A DNA stretch of 64,000 nucleotides from Bradyrhizobium sp. C9 (GCF_002532045.1 NZ_NWTG01000011.1:10001-74000), one strand, 5' to 3'; numbered from the stretch's first letter, positions 12,848 through 22,363 are shown. Numbers and translations: made by a program. Notes: a model not told the origin generated them from the letters alone.

Positions 12848-13510
12848 TCAATTCGTCGGCATCACATAGGCATAGATCCGGCCGCGCGAGACCGGCGCCT
12901 CGCGGACGCGGTGGCTGCTGTTGCCCGAGATCATGATCGGATTGCCCTTGGCATCGACGCCGGTGATGATGCCGACATGACCGCCGCCACGGCGGCCCAT
13001 CACGGCGATGGCGCCGACCTGCGGCCCCGAAACGCGCGTGCCGTATTTGGCGAACGAGCTCGCCATGTCGGAGCCGGTGCCGCGATGGCCGGTCTGCTGC
13101 AGCACCATGTTCATGAAGCGCGCGCACCACAGGCTGGAGCGGCCGGTCGGGTTGCCGCCGCCGAGATAACGGCGGGCCGTGTCGACGATGCCGGATGAGC
13201 CGAAGCCGCCGGTCGCGCTCGCGTCGGTGTTCGATGCAGCCTCAGCGCCGGGCATTACGGCCGCATTGGCCTCGCCAAAGCCGCCCGCCTGCATCCGGGC
13301 GCGACGCTCGGCGCGCGACAGCCGCGCTGTGTGCCGGTGATGATGATGGGAATAGTGCCGCGCGTGATGGCCGGCATGGGCCGAATGCGCGTGACGCGAA
13401 TGGTGCGGACGGGCGGACGCCGGAGCGGCGGAGATCACGGCGAGCGTGAGCGAACACAGGGCCAGCGCCAAAACTCGAAGCGACCGGCGATACGCAAGCA
13501 ACTGAACCAT
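12848..13510 (-). CDS. Secreted CHAP/NlpC-like cell-wall protein (TIGR02594-like)
   Basis: A 220-residue exported protein. A signal peptide (about 1-33) is followed by a His-rich stretch with many HH repeats. The C-terminal domain (about 105-215) resembles the TIGR02594/CHAP cysteine-peptidase fold. The candidate nucleophile is the Cys in SLWCARFMN, and the histidine lies in GGGHVGIITG. Such proteins usually cleave peptidoglycan peptides or related amides. The His-rich linker might bind metals. It is transcribed alone and convergent with the TIR gene. The family assignment comes from motifs only. Confidence 0.75.
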   Translation of the reverse strand: MVQLLAYRRSLRVLALALCSLTLAVISAAPASARPHHSRHAHSAHAGHHARHYSHHHHRHTARLSRAERRARMQAGGFGEANAAVMPGAEAASNTDASATGGFGSSGIVDTARRYLGGGNPTGRSSLWCARFMNMVLQQTGHRGTGSDMASSFAKYGTRVSGPQVGAIAVMGRRGGGHVGIITGVDAKGNPIMISGNSSHRVREAPVSRGRIYAYVMPTN

Positions 13511-13741
13511 ACTTCACGAGATCCTCTGAAACGTCCCCCGATTCCCCGTCGCGTTCCCAAGGGAATGCGGCGGTGGTTTTGAAAATCGGGATGTGGCGCG
13601 AGGAAGATTTCATGCGGCGTTGCGGAAACGATTTCTGGGTCATTCCGCGCAAATTTCATGACGAAAATAGCCAGAACTGCCGCATTGCAGCCGCGGAAAT
13701 TAATTGCAAATCTGGGGCCGGCCAACGAGAGGAGAATTTCA

Positions 13742-14608
13742 ATGCCCCATGCCGTCACGAAAGATCATGTCCGCCTGCATTTCGAAGAGGCGGGCAGCGG
13801 GACCCCGATCATCTTCCTGCACGAGTTCGCCGCTGATCATACCAACTGGGAACCGCAGATGCGCTATTTCTCGCGCGGACACCGCTGCATCGCCTATTCC
13901 GCGCGCGGCTACACGCCGTCGGACGTGCCTGCGAACGCCGACGTCTACACCTACACGCATTTCTACACCGACGCGCTCGCGGTGCTCGACCATCTCGGCA
14001 TCGCCAAGGCCCATTTCATCGGCCTCTCGATGGGCTCCTATTCGTCGTTGCAGGTCGCGCTCAACGCGCCGGAGCGCGCGCTGTCGATGACGCTCGCCGC
14101 CGTCGGCTCCGGCTCGAACCTCGAGAATCTCGATGCCTTCCGCGCGCAGTGCCGCGCCAATGCCGAGCAGTACGAGGCAATCGGCTCGATCGAGGTCGCC
14201 AAGGTAACCCGCGAGGCGCCGAGCCGGATTCCGTTCCTGGTCAAGGACCCGCGCGGCCACGCCGATTTCTACGCCGCGCTCGCCCGCCATGACGCCAAGG
14301 GCTCGGCCAACACGATGCGGAGCTTCCAGGGCGGCAGGCCCTCGATCTACACCATGACCGACGCCATCAAGCGCGCCGCGACGCCGGCGCTGATCCTGTG
14401 CGGCGACGAGGACGACAATTGCATCGTGCCCAGCATGTTCCTGAAGCAGCACCTGCCGGCCGCGGGCCTGTCGTTCTTCCCCAAGTCGGGCCATGTGCTC
14501 AATCTGGAGGAGCCCGCACTATTCAATGAGATGGTCGAGCGCTTCATCGCGCTGGTCGAGGCGGGCCGCTGGCCGGCACGCGATCCGCGATCGCTGGTGG
14601 CGGGATGA
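13742..14608 (+). CDS. Alpha/beta fold hydrolase
   Basis: A 288-residue serine hydrolase. The nucleophile elbow is GLSMGS, the acid is in the GDEDD segment and the histidine in SGHVLNLEEP. The oxyanion region HEFAADHTNW near the N terminus is also typical of the fold. The frame is open further upstream, but the ATG at 13742 has a strong GAGAGGAGA ribosome binding site, so I take that start. It resembles haloalkane dehalogenase and lactonase relatives, and no specific substrate can be assigned. The upstream 230 bp is somewhat AT-richer and presumably carries its promoter. Confidence 0.85.
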   Translation: MPHAVTKDHVRLHFEEAGSGTPIIFLHEFAADHTNWEPQMRYFSRGHRCIAYSARGYTPSDVPANADVYTYTHFYTDALAVLDHLGIAKAHFIGLSMGSYSSLQVALNAPERALSMTLAAVGSGSNLENLDAFRAQCRANAEQYEAIGSIEVAKVTREAPSRIPFLVKDPRGHADFYAALARHDAKGSANTMRSFQGGRPSIYTMTDAIKRAATPALILCGDEDDNCIVPSMFLKQHLPAAGLSFFPKSGHVLNLEEPALFNEMVERFIALVEAGRWPARDPRSLVAG

Positions 14609-14738
14609 TTGTCCGGTGTCGTCGCCGCGCGCAGGACGCGGCCAGAGCCTGGGCGGCAGGGGCGGACAGCGCTCCCAGTCTGCCTCCGGAATATGGAAAA
14701 ACGAAATCCATCAACGTTCCCACGGCACCGGGCGAACG

Positions 14739-16220
14739 ATGAGAGCAGGTTACCTTCTTCTGCTCTGCGTTGTTTCGATCGGGCTTGCGGCCTTCTCCAG
14801 GACGGTTCGCGCTGAAGGCCTCGTTGAGGAAATGAAACTGGAGGCCGCAGGCGCCGCGGCGAACACGTCCTATCTCCTGGAAGGGAAGCCACAGCCCTCG
14901 ATCCCGATCGGCTGGGCCGTGATGAGCCCAATGATCGTCGTCATCGGCGACGATCAGTACGCGCCCATTTTCGCTCCTTGCGATCCTGCCAATCCAGGTC
15001 TGTACTGTGTTGAAATCCTGAGAAACGGCGCAACGTTCTCGGAGCCGCTGGATCTGGGGCACACCTTCGCGCCCGACGGCTTTCAAGCCGAGCTCGCTTA
15101 TCATCCCCCGCTGTTGTTTACCGACGGAGCCAGGCTGCTGGTCGCCTACTGGGTCCGCGCCAAGGACCACCGTTCCATCATCCAACTGCTCTCGCTCGAT
15201 CCGAAGGCGTCAGCTCCGGCTCCTTGGACGTTGCTATCGAGGTTCGAGAACCGTGGTGACGAGCTTCTCAGTTACCTCGGAGGAGCGATGGGCCCTGCCG
15301 GCGAAATCGTGATCGCGGGATATGGCACCGGAGGACCTGCGCGAAGCCACCGGCTCGAAATAACAAAGATACTTCCGCCATACACCGGGCCTTGGATGCC
15401 GAAGCAACTCATCGCCGAATATCCCTCGCCGGCCTACGCACCGGAATATCCGCATGTCGCCATTCGCGACGACGGCAGCACCAGCATCTTGACAGTGCTC
15501 GCCAACTACACGCCATGCTCAGAGAGTGGAGTGACGTATTCCGTCTACAAGAACGTCATCGCGTTCGAGGGAAAGTATGCCGGATCGTTCGTCGCGAGAT
15601 GGAGCGACGCTACGCCGGATACCGTAACCGATCCGGCAAACCACGGCGACAGCTGCCTGTTCGGGGCCGACCGCTATCCGCTGGCTCACTTCTGGGACAA
15701 GCAGTCACATGCGATCTATTCGATCGTACGGAGCGCCGACCTCGACGAGGTCGATGCCACGCACAAGGTGGCCTCGAACGTCCGCTTCTCACGGACGTTC
15801 AAGCTCTATCGTGACGGCAACCTGATCGTGCCCGACCTTGCAGTCTATTTCTCGCAATATTTTGCCGACCCCCAGCATCCCTGCTACAGCCCACAGAGCG
15901 CGTGTCACATCCACGCCATGACGATGACCCGTCTCGACAATGGGGAGTTCGTCATCTTCGCCAATGCCCGCGACGATGACCCCGCAATGGCCTATTCAAA
16001 AATCGGCGTCATTTGGTCGAAGGATCTCCGGACATTCTCCGAGCCGGTCTATCTGCCGACGTCCTACGGTCCTGGATACGGCATATTCGTCGCGCAACCC
16101 GACAAGAACGGCATGCATTCGGTGGGCAAGCTTCAGTTCTTCAACGCGGGCAATACGTACAACCCGGCGCAACTCAACTACAACCAGCGCCTGACTGTGT
16201 GGCGCTATTCCCTCGAGTAG
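14739..16220 (+). CDS. Secreted protein of unknown function, possibly beta-propeller
   Basis: A 493-residue exported protein with a clear signal peptide (MRAGYLLLLCVVSIGLAAF, cleavage near AEG). The mature part is rich in aromatic and Gly/Pro turns and has repeated short segments ending in Asp or Asn. It could be a sialidase-like or other beta-propeller fold, but I found no catalytic motif I recognise. The ATG at 14739 is chosen because it starts the signal peptide; the longer frame overlaps the preceding hydrolase. It is convergent with the G8-domain gene, 69 bp apart. Several cysteines in pairs suggest disulfides. Confidence 0.65.
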   Translation: MRAGYLLLLCVVSIGLAAFSRTVRAEGLVEEMKLEAAGAAANTSYLLEGKPQPSIPIGWAVMSPMIVVIGDDQYAPIFAPCDPANPGLYCVEILRNGATFSEPLDLGHTFAPDGFQAELAYHPPLLFTDGARLLVAYWVRAKDHRSIIQLLSLDPKASAPAPWTLLSRFENRGDELLSYLGGAMGPAGEIVIAGYGTGGPARSHRLEITKILPPYTGPWMPKQLIAEYPSPAYAPEYPHVAIRDDGSTSILTVLANYTPCSESGVTYSVYKNVIAFEGKYAGSFVARWSDATPDTVTDPANHGDSCLFGADRYPLAHFWDKQSHAIYSIVRSADLDEVDATHKVASNVRFSRTFKLYRDGNLIVPDLAVYFSQYFADPQHPCYSPQSACHIHAMTMTRLDNGEFVIFANARDDDPAMAYSKIGVIWSKDLRTFSEPVYLPTSYGPGYGIFVAQPDKNGMHSVGKLQFFNAGNTYNPAQLNYNQRLTVWRYSLE

Positions 16221-16289
16221 CGCCGGCGCCTCTTCGAAGACGCGCAGTGATCGACGAAGGCGCGAACGGTTCGCACGCGCCCGCCGATC

Positions 16290-19097
16290 TCATTCGCCGC
16301 CTGTCGCCTGAGCGAACGTGGCGCGGATATCTCTTTCCATCTCCTGTTCGAAATTGCATTTCCCGCAATACTGCGCCTGCTTGTAGTATTCGTAGTTCCT
16401 TCCACGCCTGACCGCCTGTTTCGTCACAGTGAGCGACAACGGCAGCGACGTCATATCCCCGGCCGGATCGGGAAACTTCACATCGAGCGCGATATGGCCT
16501 TGCCCGTCGGGCTGCAATGCCGGGAAGTCCTGGATGAACGCCATTTTGGTGATGCGGTTGTCGACCATATCGGCGACGATCCCCTCCAGCCGATAGCCGT
16601 AGCGCACGTCGTCAGGGTGAATCACCAGCTTGCGCAACAAGGGATGCACGATCAGCTTTGGACTGGTCTTCTTGACGAACACAAAGTTGGCGGGCTCGGA
16701 ACCGGAAGCCGCGCCGGCGAACGTCCAGCGGCTTTTTGCGGCCTGGTCCTCGGTGTTGACGATATGCCGTCCCGCCAAAGGATAGAGCTCATTCGAGGGA
16801 TTCTGCGCAAATTCCAGTTCCTTCGAAGTCGGCGCCAGATCGTCCGCATCGGCCAGGGCCATGGTCGCGTTGCTGCCCGGCAGCGGCTTCGCATCGCCCG
16901 GCGCCAGCTGGCCACCGAACGCGACGCCAAACCGGGCCTTGATTTCCCCGCTGGTCAGCCCCTTGAGGTCAGGTGGCCCGCTGTTCGCAAAGGGGACGAA
17001 GTTTTCGTTCTGCGATCCGAAATACAGCCGGAAAGTCTCGCCGGCGGCATCGCTCCAGAAAATCCGGTCGCCCTCGAAAAGCATGGCGACGTCGCCATTC
17101 GCCGGCACGGCCATGTCCTTCAGATCGAGCGTCGTTGTCACTCCCTCGGATGGAACGTGAATATTCTTGAGCGTAACCATGCGGAACGGACGGTTCGCCG
17201 ATTCGATCATGATGTTTGTTGGGTTGCGCAGGAACGCGCCATCGACGGTATTGATACCGCGCCGGGGCAGCACCAGTCCGGTGGGAAACCGCTCGGCCGT
17301 CACGTTCTGGAACGTAATGTTCTCGGTCTGGGAATTTCCGCCGATCGCGAAATCGGTATCCATGTGATGTTCGCCGCCATAGGCGTGGACATTGCGGATC
17401 AGCGTGTCCCGGACGTAGGGGATGAAGAGCGCGTGCCGGCTGACGTTCCAAACCGTGACATCCTCGATCAGGCTCTGGGAAGGATGCGGCGCAAGCAGCT
17501 TGTGATTCCAGATCTCGACCCCATCGGTCGAGCCGGCGGCGTAGTTGCGTGCGAAGTACAAATCGACGTCCGACGTCGAAATGCGGCCTACCGCATCGGC
17601 GTTGACGCGATTGTCGGTGTTGCGCGCATCGAAATAGGTGCGGGTGCTTCCTCCTTCCGCGAACGCATAACCGAACACGACATACGCACCCGCGGCGTGT
17701 CCAAAAGCCCAATTGTCCGTTACGCGGACGCCGGCGCTTTGCATCCAGAAGCCGTGCCCCTGATGGCCGTTGTCGAAGATTCCCATTCGGCTGACGAGAT
17801 CATCGCCTGATCCGGTCGATCGGACGGCGAGATTCCCGCGAAATGATCCGATCTCCGTGCCGTTCTCCGCGAAGAAATGCGAACCGGCGATCGCGAACGT
17901 CACATTGTTCTCTGCCAGGAGATGACCGCCATGGTTGACGATCCCATGCTTCGGACTTCCCCACACGACGCTGTTGCGCACCACATGAGGCGGGACATCG
18001 ACGCGCGCGCCCGAGACGACGTGGAAATGAAGCGCGTACCGACCGACGGTGTTGCCGTCCGATCCGGGGACCAGTTTTCCTGTCTCGTCGAGATCGGGTG
18101 CGGTCTGGGCCCGCTTCGCATCGGTACGGCCGAGATCCCGGAACTCGGCGCCGTCGATGTTCACACCGGTCTGCTGATGCAGGAACATGATATGGCCGCG
18201 CGCCGACAAGGGCGCTGCAGCTTCGGAAGCAATACGGACGTTCCTCGTGAGGTTGCCCATCGGAACGGAGCTGCCGTCCGGTGTCAGATGCGCATATCTG
18301 AGCGGCCGATCGAGCCGGATTTGGTCGCCATCGACGCCGGCAATGATCGGCGTCTCGTCCTCATTGCTCGTGTCGCTGGTCCCGGGCACGATCAATTCAT
18401 CCCCGACGGCCCAGTTCGACGGCGGCTGATCGAACTTGAATTCTCTCGCTCCGGACAGGAGTTGGCTCTGCGGTATCTTCCAGGCGGTCTTTTCGGCGCC
18501 GTGAATCCGGATCGCGCCCATGGAAATCAGCCCGCCCGCCATGTCGAACGGATCATGCTCTCGGTCCCGGAACGTTCGCGCGGCGAAGGTCAGCTTTGCG
18601 ACGACGGACTTCGGCACAGGATGATCTTCGGTCCCGATCTCAAGCGCCCCTTCAGGCGTGACGACAATCGTCCCGGCATTGACGGAGGCTGCGCGATCGG
18701 TGCTCCAGACCAGGGCTCCATCGACGCGGATCCAGTCGATCCTGGCAGGAACCTCCGGATCGACCTTGACGGTCAATCCGGATGGAATGCGGACCCTTGC
18801 GCCGGCGGCGGGCGGCTTGCCCTCAGCCCAGGTGGCGGGAGCGCTCCAGTCACCCGACTTCACAGCGATAGCGGTCTCCGAGCACAAGGCGACAAGTTCG
18901 AGTGCCGCGGCATGCTCGCGATGGCGTGCCAGATTGGACGCGTGCCCCGCAGCATGTTCGGACCCGTTCGGGTTGCAGGCGCCTTGCGATCGCGCGAGAT
19001 GATGCTGATGCCCAGCGGGTTCGATGATATCGACAGCCCAAGCAGCTGCGGCCACTGCCGCAACGACGGCGAGCGCAATCGAGAAACCTGTTCGCAT
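16290..19097 (-). CDS. Secreted G8 domain / parallel beta-helix protein, CEMIP-like
   Basis: A 935-residue exported protein. It begins with a signal peptide (about 1-23) and a His-rich stretch. A G8 domain follows (about 75-190, with GDWSAPATWAEGKPPAAG near the start). Next comes a long right-handed parallel beta-helix with segments such as GRYALHFHVV and HGIVNHGGHLLAENN, and a C-terminal domain. G8 plus beta-helix is the core of animal CEMIP/TMEM2 hyaluronidases and of fibrocystin-like proteins, and the GRY..HFH motif is shared with CEMIP. I start at the ATG at 19097; a TTG at 19112 lies upstream. The polysaccharide substrate, if any, is unknown. Confidence 0.75.
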   Translation of the reverse strand: MRTGFSIALAVVAAVAAAAWAVDIIEPAGHQHHLARSQGACNPNGSEHAAGHASNLARHREHAAALELVALCSETAIAVKSGDWSAPATWAEGKPPAAGARVRIPSGLTVKVDPEVPARIDWIRVDGALVWSTDRAASVNAGTIVVTPEGALEIGTEDHPVPKSVVAKLTFAARTFRDREHDPFDMAGGLISMGAIRIHGAEKTAWKIPQSQLLSGAREFKFDQPPSNWAVGDELIVPGTSDTSNEDETPIIAGVDGDQIRLDRPLRYAHLTPDGSSVPMGNLTRNVRIASEAAAPLSARGHIMFLHQQTGVNIDGAEFRDLGRTDAKRAQTAPDLDETGKLVPGSDGNTVGRYALHFHVVSGARVDVPPHVVRNSVVWGSPKHGIVNHGGHLLAENNVTFAIAGSHFFAENGTEIGSFRGNLAVRSTGSGDDLVSRMGIFDNGHQGHGFWMQSAGVRVTDNWAFGHAAGAYVVFGYAFAEGGSTRTYFDARNTDNRVNADAVGRISTSDVDLYFARNYAAGSTDGVEIWNHKLLAPHPSQSLIEDVTVWNVSRHALFIPYVRDTLIRNVHAYGGEHHMDTDFAIGGNSQTENITFQNVTAERFPTGLVLPRRGINTVDGAFLRNPTNIMIESANRPFRMVTLKNIHVPSEGVTTTLDLKDMAVPANGDVAMLFEGDRIFWSDAAGETFRLYFGSQNENFVPFANSGPPDLKGLTSGEIKARFGVAFGGQLAPGDAKPLPGSNATMALADADDLAPTSKELEFAQNPSNELYPLAGRHIVNTEDQAAKSRWTFAGAASGSEPANFVFVKKTSPKLIVHPLLRKLVIHPDDVRYGYRLEGIVADMVDNRITKMAFIQDFPALQPDGQGHIALDVKFPDPAGDMTSLPLSLTVTKQAVRRGRNYEYYKQAQYCGKCNFEQEMERDIRATFAQATGGE

Positions 19098-19273
19098 TAC
19101 CTTCCCCAGCAATTACCCGTCGGCGTCAGCCCGGATCGACTGCCGTCAGCCCGTGATCGATTTGCATCGCCCCTGAGGCAGCCCGCTGCATTGTCGCACG
19201 GCAATGCCGATCTGGAAAGCTAGACGGCGAGTATCCGGCGCGATGCAACGGGACCGTGCGCGCCGCGCATCGA

Positions 19274-19939
19274 TTACTTCGCCTTGCCGCCCCGGCTGAG
19301 CAGGAACACGCCCTGCTCGCCGAACATGTTCCACACCCACCAGGGCAGGTTGAGCGGCACCGGGCGGCCGTAGAGATCGAGCGCCACCGCGCGCTCCATC
19401 TTGACGTTGATCTCCTCGCAGAGCTGCACGAAATCCTTGATGGTGCAGAAATGAATGTTCGAGGTGTCATACCAGCTCGCCGGCAGATTCTCGGTGCGCG
19501 GCATGTGGCCGCCGATCAGCAGCTGCAGCCGCATCTTCCAGAACCCGAAATTCGGGAACGAGACGATCGCGCGCTGGCCGATCCGCAGCAGATTCTCCAG
19601 CACCACCTTGGGCTGCCGCGTCGCCTGCAGGGTCTGCGACAAGATGACATAGTCGAACGCGTCATCGGGATAGTTGACGAGGTCGGTGTCGGCGTCGCCC
19701 TGCACCACCGCGAGGCCCTTGGCGACGCAGCCATTGACGCCCTCGCGCGACAGCTCGATGCCGCGGCCGTCGATGCCGCGGCTCTCCAAGAGCTGCAGCA
19801 ACTCGCCATCGCCACAGCCGACGTCGAGCACGCGCGAGCCCGGCCGCACCATGTCGGCGACCAGCAGATGATCGGTGCGATAGCCGCCGGTCCGCTCCGG
19901 CGCGACGCCCGGCAAGGGCAGTGTCTGCTGCATGCTCAT
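19274..19939 (-). CDS. metW: Methionine biosynthesis protein MetW
   Basis: A 221-residue class I methyltransferase-fold protein. The SAM-binding motif is VLDVGCGDGELL (about 38-49). The PNFGFWKMRLQLL and NLPASWYDTSNIHFC segments are characteristic of MetW. MetW works with MetX in homoserine acylation, the first step of methionine synthesis. Its start overlaps the metX stop by 4 nt (ATGA at 19936-19939), so the two are translationally coupled and both lie behind the SAM-II riboswitch. Confidence 0.95.
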   Translation of the reverse strand: MSMQQTLPLPGVAPERTGGYRTDHLLVADMVRPGSRVLDVGCGDGELLQLLESRGIDGRGIELSREGVNGCVAKGLAVVQGDADTDLVNYPDDAFDYVILSQTLQATRQPKVVLENLLRIGQRAIVSFPNFGFWKMRLQLLIGGHMPRTENLPASWYDTSNIHFCTIKDFVQLCEEINVKMERAVALDLYGRPVPLNLPWWVWNMFGEQGVFLLSRGGKAK

Positions 19940-21141
19940 GACTGGCCGCCGTCTTTCAGTCCGCGCGCCTTGCCTGCGGCCTGCAGGAAGGCGCGGGAGA
20001 TCTCCAGGAATTCCGGCACGTCGAGCAGGAACGCGTCATGGCCGCGATCGGTCTCGATCTCGGCGAACGACACCCGTGCGCTCGACGCGTTCAGCGCATG
20101 CACCAGCGCGCGCGATTCCGAGGTCGGAAACAGCCAGTCGCTGGTGAACGACACCACGCAGAACCGCGTCTTGATGCCGGCGAACGCCTTTGCGAGCACA
20201 CCATTATGGTCGGCGGCGATGTCGAAATAGTCCATCGCGCGCGTGAGATACAGATAGCTGTTGGCGTCGAAGCGCTCGACAAAGGACGAGCCCTGGTAGC
20301 GCAGATAGCTTTCGACCTGGAAATCCGCGTCGAACGAGAAGGTCGGCAGCTCGCGGTCCTGCATCCGGCGGCCGAACTTGCGATGCAGCGCGGCGTCCGA
20401 CAGATAGGTGATGTGCGCGGCCATCCGCGCCACCGCCAGTCCGCGATGCGGATGGGTGTCCTCGTCGACATAGCGGCCGCCGCGCCAGTCGGGATCGGCC
20501 ATCACCGCCTGACGGCCGAGCTCATGGAACGCGATGTTCTGCGCCGAGTGCCGCGTCGAGCAGGCGATCGCGAGCGTCGAGAACACGCGCTCGGGATAGG
20601 CCGCGGTCCATTGCAGCACCTGCATGCCGCCCATCGAGCCGCCGACCACGCAGAACAGCGTCGCAATGCCGAGGCGATCGATCAGCATCGCCTGCGCGCG
20701 CACCATGTCAGGGATCGTGATGATCGGGAAATCGAGCCCCCACACCTTGCCGGTCGCAGGGTTGAGTGACGCGGGCCCGGTCGAGCCCATGCAGCCGCCG
20801 ATCACGTTGGAGCAGATGATGAAGTATTTTTCGGGATCGATCGGCTTGCCGGCGCCGACCATGGTGTCCCACCAGCCGGGCTTGCCGGTGACGGGATGGG
20901 TGTTGTTGACGTGCTGATCGCCGGTCAGCGCGTGGCAGATCAGGATCGCGTTGGACCTGTCGGCATTGAGCTCGCCATAGGTCTGATAGGCGATCTGGAA
21001 CGGCGCGAGATCAATGCCGCAATCCAGCTTCAGCGGCTGATCCATGCCGAACTTCGCCACCAATGACGACGGATGATCGGCCTCATGGGCGCGATCATCG
21101 CTTTGGGTTTGCGGGCTCGGTATCGGACGCACGTTGCTCAT
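19936..21141 (-). CDS. metX: Homoserine O-acyltransferase MetX
   Basis: A 401-residue alpha/beta-hydrolase-fold enzyme that acylates homoserine with acetyl-CoA (or succinyl-CoA in some MetX subgroups). The nucleophile elbow GGSMGG (S169) is visible, as are LICHALTGDQH (about 67-77) and the C-terminal histidine region DRGHDAFLLD. It is the first gene of a metX-metW operon controlled by a SAM-II riboswitch with an intrinsic terminator, so it should be turned off when SAM is abundant. Acyl specificity cannot be settled by eye. Confidence 0.95.
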   Translation of the reverse strand: MSNVRPIPSPQTQSDDRAHEADHPSSLVAKFGMDQPLKLDCGIDLAPFQIAYQTYGELNADRSNAILICHALTGDQHVNNTHPVTGKPGWWDTMVGAGKPIDPEKYFIICSNVIGGCMGSTGPASLNPATGKVWGLDFPIITIPDMVRAQAMLIDRLGIATLFCVVGGSMGGMQVLQWTAAYPERVFSTLAIACSTRHSAQNIAFHELGRQAVMADPDWRGGRYVDEDTHPHRGLAVARMAAHITYLSDAALHRKFGRRMQDRELPTFSFDADFQVESYLRYQGSSFVERFDANSYLYLTRAMDYFDIAADHNGVLAKAFAGIKTRFCVVSFTSDWLFPTSESRALVHALNASSARVSFAEIETDRGHDAFLLDVPEFLEISRAFLQAAGKARGLKDGGQS

Positions 21142-21191
21142 CTAGGCGACCCTGCCCTCGCACGGGAGGGCTCGAACAGAAATCAGGCCAT

Positions 21192-21223
21192 AAAAAACCC
21201 GGCCTGAACAAGGTTCGGCCGGG
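21192..21223 (-). terminator. Intrinsic terminator in the metX leader
   Basis: On the minus strand CCCGGCC pairs with GGCCGGG across a 12-nt loop and is followed at once by six Ts, directly downstream of the SAM-II aptamer and upstream of metX. The 5' arm can instead pair with GGCCGGG at 21236-21242, forming an antiterminator that reaches the end of the aptamer. Confidence 0.85.
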
Positions 21224-21235
21224 AGCTGATCTGTC

Positions 21236-21300
21236 CCCGGCCTGTTTAGCGAGTTGTTTAACGTGGCTGCAAGCCGGCCGGCTCAAATGACCACGGAGTG
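21236..21300 (-). promoter_or_regulatory. SAM-II riboswitch aptamer
   Basis: The minus strand carries the SAM-II consensus in order: CGTGGTCATTTGAGC, then GCTTGCAGCCACG closing stem P1, then TTAAACAA and GCTAAA, the pseudoknot segment. SAM-II elements are typical of alphaproteobacterial metX and metA leaders. Here the aptamer runs into an antiterminator/terminator pair, so control is by transcription attenuation. SAM binding should favour the terminator. Confidence 0.93.
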
Positions 21301-21305
21301 GAACG

Positions 21306-21334
21306 AACCTAGTCCTCGGGCCCCCCGTCGTCAA
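21306..21334 (-). promoter_or_regulatory. Promoter of the metX-metW leader
   Basis: TTGACG and TAGGTT are separated by exactly 17 bp on the minus strand, immediately upstream of the SAM-II aptamer. This places the transcript start close to the first base of the aptamer, as expected. Confidence 0.6.
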
Positions 21335-21490
21335 GGCGGCCAGCGAACGTCCCCTTGCCCGGCCCCGATGGTTAACCGAATGCGCAAGGCACGGCTGCGA
21401 CGTTTCTCTTTGCTTTCGCTGCCCGTCTTTCCTAATCAGGGATCCTGTCTGGCACGGCATCGGGCCGCCCGGACGACAAGGTTTGAGAGC

Positions 21491-22339
21491 ATGTCCAACC
21501 CACCCCCGTCGCCGCCCTCGCTGCAGGAGCTGCGCAAGGAGATCGATGCGATCGACGAGCAGGTTCACCGCCTGCTGATGGCGCGCGGCGACATCATCGA
21601 CCGCCTGATCCAGGTCAAGAAGACCCAGGAGGTCGGCTCGGCGTTCCGCCCGGCGCGCGAGGCCAGCATGATGCGCGAGCTGGTGCGGCGCCATCGTGGC
21701 ATCCTGCCGCTCGACACCATCGAGAGCATCTGGCGCGTCATCATTTCGACCTTCACTTACGTGCAGGCGCCGTTCGCGGTGCATGCCGACGTTTCCGTGG
21801 GCGAGTCGGCAATGCGCGACTCGGCGCGGTTTCACTTCGGCTTCGTGGTGCCCTACGTGTCGCATTTCAGCGCCCAGGCCGCGATCGAGGCGGTGGCCAA
21901 ATCGAAGGGTGACCTCGCGCTGGTCTCCGCGATCGCGAGCCGTACGCCGTGGTGGAATGCGCTCGAGACCGATGGCGCGCCGAAGATCATCGCGCGGCTG
22001 CCGTTCCTCGAACGCGCCGACCATCCCGCGGCGCTGCCGGTGTTCCTGATCTCGCGGGTCGCCGACGACGCCATGGTGACGGAGGTCGAGATGTGGAGCG
22101 TGCGCGTCTCCGGCTGGAACGCCGATGTCGCCCGTGCGCTGGCCCCGCTCGCCGAGATCGTGGCGGTCCCCGACACCGCCTTCGACGGTGCCGCCCTGCT
22201 GGTCTCGGTCACCGGGCAAGACTTCGAGAAGATCAAGCTTGCCTTGATCGAGGCCGGCGCCTCGGTGCGCTCTTCGGCCCTCGTCGGCAGCCACGCAACG
22301 CGCTATACGGTGCCCTCTAACGGGTCGGCCAGAAGCTAG
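21491..22339 (+). CDS. Chorismate mutase (AroQ type) with long C-terminal domain
   Basis: A 282-residue protein. Residues about 10-95 form an AroQ chorismate mutase (ELRKEIDAIDEQVHRLL, with the conserved Arg/Lys in RGDIIDRLIQVKK), which turns chorismate into prephenate. The remaining 185 residues look like a degenerate prephenate dehydratase plus ACT region: the segment order fits, but I do not see the catalytic TRF motif. The ATG at 21491 follows a GAGAGC site. It heads an operon with hisC and tyrA and is divergent from metX, with the riboswitch between. The C-terminal part may be regulatory. Confidence 0.85.
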   Translation: MSNPPPSPPSLQELRKEIDAIDEQVHRLLMARGDIIDRLIQVKKTQEVGSAFRPAREASMMRELVRRHRGILPLDTIESIWRVIISTFTYVQAPFAVHADVSVGESAMRDSARFHFGFVVPYVSHFSAQAAIEAVAKSKGDLALVSAIASRTPWWNALETDGAPKIIARLPFLERADHPAALPVFLISRVADDAMVTEVEMWSVRVSGWNADVARALAPLAEIVAVPDTAFDGAALLVSVTGQDFEKIKLALIEAGASVRSSALVGSHATRYTVPSNGSARS

Positions 22340-22363
22340 CCGCCTGTATATCCGGAGTTGATG

